Origin: Capitulum mitella | Lineage: Eukaryota > Arthropoda > Thecostraca > Pollicipedomorpha > Pollicipedidae | Direction: 5' to 3' | DNA: 64,000 bases | Assembly (NCBI GenBank): GCA_030062745.1 | Contig: CP099850.1 | Location: 372,001 to 436,000 of the forward strand | Part shown: piece after piece, positions 34,757 through 46,700 of the stretch | How positions within the stretch are numbered: position 1 is the first letter of the stretch | Layout of the letters: every line of letters starts with the position of its first letter | Program-made: the position numbers and the translations under genes | The notes under the pieces: model-generated | Seen by the model: the letters and a program-made list of their open reading frames with translations, nothing else | The model's database searches: none | Told to the model about the DNA's origin: nothing

Positions 34757-37700
34757 CTGTCGGCAGGCCGGCACCGTCAGTGTGTGGATCTGTCCACGTA
34801 AATGGTACATGGCATACGACATGGCCTCAGCGGCACAGCAGCAACGTGTACAGGGCGCCCCTGTACGGACATCTCCCTCACACTGACAATAAAGGTAACA
34901 GTAACCGACAAAAACAGGACGCAGAGCCCGGAAATTCAGGCAGCCAAGGCAAACAAAACCAGACTCGGGTTACCGATCACATCAAGCGAAAGATCAGAAC
35001 AATAGTCTGTTTGCTGCCTAAACTGCGCAGCCTGTTTACAGCGCCACGGGGCTGGCATCGTCCGCCGTCCATCGTGATGGTCCAGATCGTCACATGACCG
35101 GCGTGACGTGACAGCGGCCAGCCGTGTCTACTGTGACGCGAACGCCGTGACGTGATAGTGGCCAGTGCTCCGCCGTGTCTTCCGTGACGTAATCGGCGTG
35201 ACGTGACGATGGTCGATCGAAACTCACGGAAGGTTTCCTCGGAGCTGGAGCCGTCTCCGCCCAGGTGGTCCAGGTCGTGCTGCAGCCAGCGGGCCTTCAG
35301 AGGGTCGCGCGTCAGACGCCGCCAGCTCAGCGCTGACGGCAGACAAAAACACACACACACACCGTCGGTTACCGCGGCACTCCCACCTGTGCCGGTGCTG
35401 GCACCCACGGCCTGTTGACACGTACGGAGACGAGGCTCAGATATGTCACCAGGGACATGATCAGCGCCTCGCAGGGACCACGAAAGAAAGACGCAAGAGA
35501 TAAACGTGGATACCCACGCGCCATCGGCGCATATCACAAGAGCTACAGCGTCGCCCCAGCAGTCTGCCGTTAATAACGACTACTGCCATCACAAACCGGA
35601 AATCAAATTCACGAGCGTCTCAGACGTACAAACCAGCAACATCCGCAGCCGAAAGTCGGGCAGTGCAGTCCCGCCCACTCACCTTTATCCTTGCGCAGTT
35701 TGACCTGGACGCGCGCGCCAAGCGCCTGGTGGGCGCTCTCCTCCGGCCGCACTGCGCTGTACAGCGTCAGAGCCACCGCGTACACACAGTCGGCCTGCTC
35801 AGTCCTGCAGGCGGGCCGAACCGTCAGGCGGCGGCTCCACACGGGTCGAGTAAAAACCGCCAGAAACCAGCGCACGTCACCGCTGACTCGAACATCCCGC
35901 GACCGTCCGCACCGAGTGGCAACAGTGACGCCGTCAACAGTGACGCCGTCAACAGTGACGCCGTCCGTTTACACGTCCGCGCTGAAGGACGGCGTTTGAG
36001 CAGACGCCGACAAAGCCTCCTGACAGCAGCCGCTCGGAAAAACGGCCGCAAAAACCCCCTCCGAGCTGCGCGTGGCCGCTGCACGGATCGACGGCGCGAC
36101 AAACGCCGGGCCGGGGCGCCCACCTGAAGAAGAAGCTGTCCGGCTTGACGTGCACCTCCGGGCGGCGCACGTCGCTCAGGTGGATGTAGAGCCGGACGTA
36201 GCTGGCGTCCTGCCACCAGGTCACCTGGGGCACGCGCACGCGGCGCGAGCCGGCCTCGGCGGGGCCGAACAGCAGCGGCGGCGGCAGCGCCGGCTCCTCC
36301 TGTCAGGCCGCCGGCAAAGCAAGTCACGCCATACGCGGGAGGCAGGGGAGGGAACAAATCTACCCGGTAAGCATGACTTATCCCCCCTTCGAAAAACATC
36401 AGTCGGTCGTTCTGTCTGTTGCACTAGCTGCAGGGTCACTCCCGCTGTGGGGCTCCCAGTTGAACCTCCTGCCGGGAAGTCATCTCCCAGCCGTGCCTCC
36501 TCTCACGACACCCTCTCCCAGTCGCACCTCCTGCGGCGGCACCTTCTCCCAATCGTCGTCGGTGAGCGGCTCCGTGGCCGGGCCGGTCGGGCCGTCGCCG
36601 GCGCCTCGGTCCCGGTCGGCCGGCCCCGCTCCGGTCGCCGCCAGCTCGGTGATGTCAACGGGCGGCGGCGGCGGCGGCGGCGCCGAGGCGGCCAAGTCCA
36701 CGCACTCGGGCCCGAGCACCTCGATCGAGTCGGCCGAGCTCGGCGAGCGCTGCCGGCGGCCGTCCGAGGCGCGTGAGGGTGATGTACGAGGCCGCCGGAC
36801 CGCCAACAGAGGGCAAAGCCGGCCACGGCCGACTCTATAATTAGCCATCCGGATACAGCGAGAAAAAAAAACACAACTCACGAGGCCAACTAACAGCACA
36901 TCGAGCATATCAAGGAACCTGTGGGTACGACAGTAACCACAGACAACAATAAGGAAACATAAAAAACGCACGGACAGTACGCCACCGGAGCGGAACACTA
37001 GGTCATGGTAAACGAGGTGCCGCGCGTCACCCCGGTGTCGTCCCCGCCTCGATCCTTACCGCGCCGTCACGGGAGAAACGCGAGAACGGGAAGCCGACCA
37101 CCTCGAAGTCGCCGAACTCCTGCACGGGCACTCCGTCCACCTTCGGCGCCATCTGGCGGCGGACAGGCGGTCACACCGATGGCCGGTGACGCGTGACAGA
37201 GACGGACTGCTACATGTGACAGGCCGAGGCGGTCACAGAGGTAATCACACGGCGAGTGACGCCCGGTGCTCTCTCGTAACACCCCAGGAAAAAAACGTCG
37301 AAAAAGACACCAAACAACAATGACGTGGACACTGTGTCCAAAGCATCCAATGCATCTGACTGATGAGTACACGCGGCTGTTCAGTACAAGGTTTGAAACG
37401 CGCCCACGCTTCCGGCGGATGGCACCTCGTATATGTCGCCGTAGGTGAGCTCCTCCAGCGGCTTCTGCCGGCTGCGGCCGCCGGTCGACAGCGACTCGTC
37501 CGAGTCGTCCGAGTCGGCCGGCGAGTCGCCGGGCGGCGGCGGGAACTCGGGCGGCGGCACCGCCTCCAGCGCCTGGCGCACGGAGGCGGTCGCGACGTCA
37601 CACCACGCGACAGCATCACACCGGCCGACCACACGGCCAGGGGATCCGGTGACCGTCACGCCCGGGATCACGGCATCGGACCATACCGACGGGACCACGC

Positions 37701-40700
37701 CGGATCACCTGGACGGGATCCCGTCAGATCACAGGAGCAGGGTGTCATGCAATCCTACGGACAGGATCACATCGCCCGGTCACACGGAAGGGATCGCCAG
37801 CAGCATGGCACAGACGGACCCACATCATATCAGACGGGGTCGCAAACACGGACAGCACCACACGGTTAGACTGAAGCGTGACATTACACGGACGGGACCA
37901 CATCGGACCACACGGGCTCATGTATCACACGCAGTGAAAGAAGCGGGATCGCCTCAGATCACTCAGGTCAGACGACGCCGTCAGACGCTCGGCCCGGATC
38001 ACGGCGTGAACGACGCAGAACCAGGGTCACGCCAGTCCGGCGCCAGTGCGGTCCAGCCGGCGGCCCTGACCAGACCGCCCTCCGCAGCACGTCACGGCCG
38101 GAGGGCGGCGGCCGGGGCCTCACCTCCCGGTCCAGCTGCGCCAGGCCGGCCTCAGCCAGCAGCTCCGCCAGGTGGCGCCGCTCCGGCGTGTACAGAAGCA
38201 CCTGGTAATCGCCGCCGGCCTTGTCCGTCACCTGAAACACAGTCTGGACCGTCACACAGGGATGAGGTCATAACACCGTACGGGACTTGACTGATCGCTT
38301 GAAAGTAAATAGCGTCGAAATTCTGCGCAGCATGCTGGGGTATGAATGAACTTCAGTATGCAAGTGACATCGGAATTTTGAGCAGCGTTCCGTGGCGAAG
38401 TCCACGCCACAACTAACTCCGTAACATTAACGGTCACATGAAGCAAACCACAACAAAAGTTTGGCGACACATACAGCAACGTACGGCAAAACAAATTCAA
38501 TGACAGCAATGAATCATCCAATCCATCCAGTCTTTTCTCCCACCAATCGCGTGAGAACTCCTGCTCATCGATTGGCCAGCAGTCTTCCTGAACTCCGACG
38601 GCCACGGCCGGACCGCGTCAAGAGCCAGGAAACCAGGCCCACTCCAGCTCCCCTCCATCCCTGACCCCAGCCCCCCGCCCCCGGCCCAGGCGGCTGCCCC
38701 GGGACGCCCACCTGGCAGTGGAAGGGCACCCAGAGCTGGTCGTCGTCCAGCGAGAGTCGGTACAGCAGGTCGCCGGCCTCCTCCGGCCAGTCGCCGTCCT
38801 CGGTCGGGGGCCGGCAGCAGCTCAGCTGGCACCGGACTGCCTGCGTCACCAGCCGCCAGACGGCGTCAGGCGGCCCGCCCAGCTCCGACGGCCCGGCAGG
38901 TGGCGCGCGCGTACCCGTGCCGGTGCCCGTCCCCCGATCTTCACTATTCACTTCAACTCATTAGCAGCTGTTCATGGCGTAGCAAATGCTCACTTTGACA
39001 TATTAGCAGCCGTGGTGGGCTCACATAGTGACATTTAGTTTTAAGGGCGGTCTGAAGGCATTTTCAACCAGTGCTGGCAGCAGCCGGCTTAAGTTTACTT
39101 CCGACGCCAGTTTTAACCGGTTAAAAGCAGTCAGCTAGACATGCGGGGGCCCAAAAGCGGCAAAATATGACAAGAATGATTCAATGAAAACCTATTATGA
39201 ACACAACCTTCTTATACTTAAGACTTTCAAGAAGGGTACGTCGGCGTTCGCACAGTGCCGCCGCCGATCCGCAGCAGACTTTACCGCCGGCTGACTCGGG
39301 CTGCTGCTGCTGACCGCCGGCGGACCCGCACACTACGACAGCGCCGCAAGTGCATCAGGCGTCAGTCTGCAACTGGCGGCTGTATCGGGAGTCGGGTGCA
39401 GGGTTCCGCTCAGACGGCAAGGCATAACAGGCCCACGCCTCGTGGTCTCTGTACCCAACGCGCGAGGCTCGGTCCCGACTGTCGGGTGTCCGGCGCACAC
39501 CGCGCCGGAGCCGGCTGCGGGTGGCCGCCGCGCACGAGGCCGGTACCTGCAGCGGCAGCCGGACGGCGAACCGCTCCGGCAGCGGCAGCACCCACTCCTC
39601 GGCCACCGTGGCGGTGTCGCCCACGTCTGTGTAGAGCACCGTGTAGCTGACGCTGTCCCGCTGCGGCTCCGTCACCACCGACAGCACCTGGGCCCGGTAC
39701 CACCTGGCGGCGGCGGCGCGGCGGCGCGGGTCAGAGCGCTGGTCAGGGCAGTGGTCAGAGCGCTGGTCAGGACGATGGTCAGGGTGCCACGGCGCCGGTC
39801 GGTGACCGCCACGGCCGGCGCGGCGGCTCCACAGGCAGCTGACCGCATGCGGGCCACGCACGTGATTCTGGCTCGCAAAAGCTATTTAGTCTGCGTCTGA
39901 CGTCATAGTGTGATCGGACGGGGCTCACACGACGCTTAATTCCAAATCGATTCTCATCTATTCTGAATCGGCCCAGTACTTCTACAGGTTCATCGTAAAC
40001 CGGAATCCGACTCGATTTACTTGAAAACCGCAGAGGACCAGAATCATAATCGATTCCCAGCTCACTGAATCGCGGCATATCAATTCACCTGAGATGAACC
40101 AAACAGGAGCTTGCCCCACAGAGGTTTGACGCGGTGTTTGAGCGGCTCTCACCTGTCGTCCTCGGCGAATTTGACCACGCAGTGCTGTTTGACGCGGTGT
40201 TTGAGCGGCTGCAGACGGCGCGGCTCCGGGCCGGCCGCCCAGGCGTTCAGTTCCTCCATCAGATGTTCGAACCTGCCGCGCGCGACGGACACCGCTCAGA
40301 GATCCAGACGACAGGAAAGGGGGGGAGGGGAGTCCAGAGACATGGCTCTGAGAAGAAAGGGTTAATAAACTCGACCATGAAAAGCAAAGGATATCCCTAC
40401 TGGAACCGAAAACAGGATGTTCTGATGGGAAAAAATTACGGGACCGAGGCCAACCAAATGCCAGGCGAGGAAAATAAACAACGCAGCGCTCATAAAAAGC
40501 TACGCCGAGTGCTGCCCTAACGCAATTAAATAGTCCCTGGACCAATAAGAGTCAAGTAACAACTACGACATTCCACGTGCTGATCGCGGGGTGCCTCACT
40601 GTTTGAAGACGTCGTTGCGCTGTACGTAAATCAGGCCGGGACTGACGACGCAGGTGATGTTGACGGACGAGTTGTTCAGCAGCGGCGACACCAGCGGCAG

Positions 40701-43700
40701 ACAGCTGCTCTCATACAGTTGCCGATGGTCTGCGGTCGGAGCCACCACTCAGGCCAGTACGGATCATCTCCCGCAGGGGTTCATCTAACGGCGGATTCGT
40801 GGGGTGTCCGACACCACGCCAAGTCGCACGGCAGGAGCGCCGGACCTCCACCAGGGACCCGCGCGTGGCGCGCAGACGCCCGGCGCGGCCCGCAGCTCAC
40901 CTGCCGGACCTCCACTCCGGCCTGCAGTCGACGCCGGCGACGGCCCGGGGCGGCCCGCAGCTCACCTGCCGGCCTCCACTCCGGCCTGCAGTCGACGCCG
41001 GCGACGGCCCGGGGCGGCCCGCAGCTCACCTGCCGGCCTCCACTCCGGCCTGCAGTCGACGCCGGCGACGGCCCGCAGCTCACCTGCCGGCCTCCACTCC
41101 GGCCTGCAGTCGACGCCGGCGGCGGCCCGGGGCGGCCCGCAGCTCACCTGCCGGCCTCCACTCCGGCCTGCAGTCGACGCCGCCGGCGGCCCGGGGCGGC
41201 CCGCAGCTCACCTGCCGGCCTCCACTCCGGCCTGCAGTCGACGCCGGCGACGGCCCGGGGCGGCCCGCAGCTCACCTGCCGGCCTCCACTCCGGCCTGCA
41301 GTCGACGCCGGCGACGGCCCGGGGCGGCCCGCAGCTCACCTGCCGGCCTCCACTCCGGCCTGCAGTCGACGCCGGCGGCGGCCCGGGGCGGCCCGCAGCT
41401 CACCTGCCGGCCTCCACTCCGGCCTGCAGTCGACGCCGCCGGCGGCCCGGGGCGGCCCGCAGCTCACCTGCCGGCCTCCACTCCGGCCTGCAGTCGACGC
41501 CGGCGCGGCGGCAGAGCTCGTACAGCCGCTCCAGGTGCCGCGGCGCCCGCTGGCCGAACCCGCGCTCCAGCAGCTGGCTGGCCAGCGACGGGTCCAGCAG
41601 GGTGGCGCTGGTCTCGTACAGCTGGTGGTGGCGGCGGCGGACCAGCGGCGACAGCCACAGCCGCCGGCCCAGGGCCAGCACCACCTGGTCAGAGCCAGCA
41701 GATAGTCAGACAAAGATAGATACAGGCAGATACAGACAGACACAGCCACAGCAGCCGGCCCACGTCCAGCATCACCCGAGCGGAGCCAGCAGACAGTCAG
41801 ACAAAGATAGATACAGGCAGATACAGACAGACACAGCCACAGCCGCCGGCCCACGGCCAGCATCATCTGAGCGGAGCCAGCAGACATTCAGACACAGACA
41901 GATACAGGCAGATACAGACAGACACAGCCATAGCCGCCGGCCCAGGGCCAGCACCACCTGAGCGGAGCCGGAAGACGGTCAGACACAGACAGTAAAATCT
42001 AAGACATTCACCAAGGAGGAGGGAGGGAGGAAAGGGCAATATTTGCCGCCCTCGGTCAAGGGCAAATTAAGGTCCTTCAGCGCTGGTTCTAAGACGCATC
42101 AGACGGAAATCATAAGACAAGCAGGCCAGTCAATGTATCCCGGAGGCCATGGACAACATCTCGGATTTTACCGCACAAAAAAACGTGTTAATGGCATTTC
42201 TTAACAACCACCACAGCCTACGGACCATCCGAAGACGCACCATCGCCCTACAGACTGACTCTCAACAAGCCGAGACTGTCACCGGGCAGCCAGGAGAGCG
42301 GCCCGTTCGCGGCGCGCGCCGACTGACCTTGCCGACGGCCGTGTGGCCGAGCAGGTGGTCCCGCGCCAGCCGCGTGGCGCCCTCCGTCCACTCCGAGTCG
42401 CCGTCCACCGGCTCCACGCCGCAGATGTGGACGGTGACGGCCTGGGGTGGCGGCGCGCTCAGCTCGGCGGGCAGCGCCAGCAGCCGGGACCGCTGGCGGC
42501 GGACAGCGCGTCAGACGCGACAGGCGGAGTCGGCCGAGACGATAGTGGGGAGGGAGGCCCGCAGACGGCTGACGGGGAACAACAGGCGGCCAGGGACGAC
42601 AGCGGCAGTCGACAGACGCTCCTTCTGGGACTCGAACTCAGGTCTAGTACACATCAGACTATGCTGATCGGATCCCTATCAGCCAGGCGAAGGCGACAGC
42701 CTACAGTTCTGCACAGTTTTCGGTCTTTCACGCACACAGTTTAGTCTCACCGTTATTTACTGTTGCAAACACGGGCGCAAACTAATCGTGACGCCACTCA
42801 AACGCACGTCTGGACAACGTTCAGTTCAAGTTCTCACGGTCCTGCCGCGCTGCCGCCCTCCAGCGGCCGTGCAGGGCCAGGTCGACCCCATTACATCCTC
42901 AGTCGTTCGGCCGGCCTCGTCTGCGGCTCACCTGGACCGTCTCCGAGCTGCCGAAGTCGATCAGCTGCACCCGGCAGCTGGCCGGTCTCGGGTCGGCGGC
43001 GGCGACCCGGACCCGCACGAATGTGCCGTCCCACTCCAGGCCGCACAGGTCGCCGACCAGCGCCATCTCGTGGCACCTCCTGACGACAGGTCACCCGTCA
43101 ACACCGGACACGGGACCACATCCAGCTCCACCGCGATACATTCAACCAGCTCGTGGCGCCACCTGCTGACAGTGCAGAGGTCATTAATCCACACCGGACA
43201 CTGAGGGCCAGATCGTTGACAGTACAGGTGCAGGACAATGCCGGTCGCTGCAGTGCAGGGATAATGCCTGGTGACAGCGCATGGGTTAGAGATCCACACC
43301 GCGACACCGAGAGTCAAATGACCGTTTCCTCACCTGTTATCTGCATGCCTACAGTGGTCTCACCTGTTGTCCAGGTGGATAAAGAGGGTCTCAACTGTTG
43401 TCTCGGTGACTACAGTAAGCCTCACCTGCAACTGTCCGGATGGTTATAGCTGAACCCCATCCGTTGTCCAGGTGAATGACGTACGTTTTACCTGTTCTCT
43501 GGGTGGTAATAACTGTGCCTCACCTGTTGTCTGGGGGGCGGCGTGGTGTCGTGGTTACCATGCTCGCCTTGTCATCGCAAGGTCCTCGGCTCCAGTCCGG
43601 TTAACAGCGACATTTCGCCGTCGGCGACGACCGGCGCGAGAAGTTGCGACGAGAAATGACCCCGGCAGTCGTGAGCGTCGTTAAATAACCCAACAGCCAA

Positions 43701-46700
43701 CCAGCCACCTGACGTCTGGGTGGCACTGGCTGTGCCTCACCTGTTGTCCGGGTAGCAGGGCGGTAGTGGGGCCGCCTGGACGGCTGTGCTGGCCTCACCT
43801 GTTGTCCGGGAGGCTGTAGTGGGCGCAAACGGCCAGCTCCAGCCGGGAGCAGGGCCCGTCCAGCGGCCGCCGGCGGCTGGCGGCCGTCTCCGGGTCCCGC
43901 TGCAGCACCGACAGCGGCCGGGCCGACAGCGTGGCCGCGTCCTCCACGTGACACACGGAGACGGTCACCTCGCCGTGCCTGCGAGCAGCGGGCAGCGTCT
44001 GCCGAGCTGCGCACCCCTGGGCCGCCGGGAACCGGACGGCCGGCGCTGACCCAACGGGCTACAGAAAACCGCATTCAATCGCAACCATCGGTAACACCAC
44101 GAGCGGCTAGCAGTACAGTTAACAGGCATAACGCCAGGGTCATATTAAACGGCGAAGTTCTGTCGACGAGCTGATTAACTTCCTTGATCAGTCAGGGATG
44201 TGAGAAATGTGGAATTGATTGATTGATCGATTGAAATGATCCAGAGAAATGTGGAAAACAAGCGCTGGCATTTTATCATACAGCAATGGCCAACAACCCT
44301 AAAATACCGCTTAACCAGCGCTGCTTGTATCAATAAATCGTAGGATTTCCGAATATTGCAGCTGCGTACAGCACAAGAGGGCCACAGCAAGGATAGCCCT
44401 GGATTACGGGCGACAAACACAACAGCGAGAATGATACGAAATGGTGCCAGCACAGCTTATGATGCACGGGCGCTAACACATGCACTTTTCGAACATCAAT
44501 TACCCTGCTACCACAGTAACACCTCTTACGCACTTCACTGCCTCGAGATCAACACATTGACCCATTACTGTACTGAAAGCAGCAACCCCCTCGCCGCCAC
44601 ATCCAGCCGTCGCCCCCACACCCCTTACTGCGGCACGTCGTCGTGGCAGGCGTCCACGGCACGGTGCAGCCAGTGGCGCCGCTCGCAGCTGAGACGGTCT
44701 CGGCAGCGGCCGAACGCCAGCAGCTCGTCGCAGAGCTGCCGCCGGCCGCCGCCAGAGTGGCGCTGCAGTCGCGCCGCCTCGGCCAGCCGGCCGGGCACGT
44801 CGGCGCCGAGGCGGCGCAGCAGCTGCTCCAGCCGCAGGCCGATCAGCGCGGCCGCCGCCGGCGACACGAACAGGTGCGCCACGCACGGGTTCTGCCGGCC
44901 GGCGGCGCGGTCAGCACGGCCGCACACACTGCCGGAGAGCTGGCCCACCGACACGCTCCGCCGCCCGGGAGCGGTCAACACACAGACACAGTCTGCCGCA
45001 GAGGCACGGAGTTGAACACAACCACACACTGGCGCCGAGGAACAGCGTCAACACACGGACACACTCTGCCACCAAGCAACAGTCAACACAAGGACACACC
45101 ACCTGCTGCAGGGGAGCAGAGCCGACATACGAACACACTGCCGCCGAGAAACAAAGTTAACAAAACAGCAGACAACGCCACACAGGAGCTCAGTGAACGC
45201 GGCGTACCCTGGCGCAGAGCAGAAAACGCCGCAACGGCACACGCGGGTACCGCCGCCCAAACAGCACGACACAGCCAAACAAACACCGCCACTGGACCAA
45301 CAGCCTGGCTCTTCCTCGGCCGAACACATGAACGCGAATGAGCACGGGGCCTTACTGACGAAAAGACGCATGGCAAGTTATGACTAAGCAGAACAGTGAA
45401 GCCAGGCTGAGCCGTTTTCAGCTATGAGGTATGGATCAGGAAGTCTTGATTGTCCCGATACATTGCGCGACACATGATATACAATGAAGCATTCGGATAA
45501 GATTTATAAAAAAAAGAAAAAATGGACAACCGAACAGCGAAACACATATGATACATGGGATGTATAGAAAAATGTATAGAAAATGTATAGAAAAAAGCAT
45601 ATTCTTTAACATATTCTAAAAACAGCACATTCCACATTCATATTCCACAAATTCCAATTCTGATAAAAAAACAAACATTTCGACGGTGGTACAGCTATGC
45701 CCGCCATATTTCCCGGCCGGCCGCACCTGTTCGTCGGGCCGGGCCAGCCGGTCCGGAGCATTGTCCATCATGTAGCTCATGCGCAGCCCCAGCTGGGTCC
45801 GCTTCACGGTCGGCACGTCATAGTGGACAACGGCGGCGGCGTCCCGCACCGCCAGCTCGCCCGCCACAGTGTCGCTGACGACCAGGATGTCGTGCGCTCC
45901 GCCGGCCGACCGCCAGCACCGCTCCAGCTCTGCGGCCGGCAGGCGGCGTCATGACACGGCACAGGACATCGCAGGGGCACTCCAGCTCTGCGGTCGAGAG
46001 GTGTCATGACACGGTGCAGGACGCCACAGGGTACTGTCAGCCGACCGCCAGCACTGCCGCAGCTCTGTGGCGGCTCAAGATTCGCCATCCGCCCGATTCG
46101 AACATTCGAATATTCGGACCTTCCCAATGCACATTCTCGGCTCCAAGAGGCCCCGCACCAGCGTCCCGGGCCGTCCGCCGTGCGGGGCCGCCACTGACCG
46201 GCGAGCGCCGCGCCCAGCTGGTCGCCGTCGGCCAGCAGCACCGCGTGCGACAGCGAGCGGAGCAGGCGCGCCAGCCGCTGGGCGCTCTGGTCGCTGGACG
46301 TGAAGACGGCCAGCCGCTGCCGGTGCAGGCCGGCCTCCAGCAGGCCTGTCGGACGGCCGCCGAGTCAGTCATGATGGTCGGTCTGGCGGCGGCGGAGACC
46401 GCGCAGTGGACGCGGCCGACGTCGGCGCCGAGCGTGGCGACGGCGCAGTCTTGCGTCGGCACACTGGAGAGACTGGCCTCGACTAAACACGCACTGGCAA
46501 AGAACAAAACACGACATACTACTCCGGCTCACTACAAGATGACATTAATAACACTGAGAGACAAAGGCGACGATGCCCATCACGGGGACGAGGTGAGTTC
46601 ATAAACTGGGCGAAGCGATAACAACGGTATGAAGACACGGCTGCAATACCGGCGCAAGAACAAGACCCCCTCTCATGACCAACTATTCACCACGACAGGC

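Noticed and set aside
40719-41961. Open frames of 306-385 codons on the + strand across the 41 kb array
   Set aside because: They are read through a 64-bp repeat in GC-rich DNA and are antisense to a verified TDRD12 exon. Their peptide is a frame-shifting repeat artefact.
43540-43610. Functional tRNA gene
   Set aside because: Box-like segments exist, but the acceptor stem does not pair well and a SINE-like body and tail follow.
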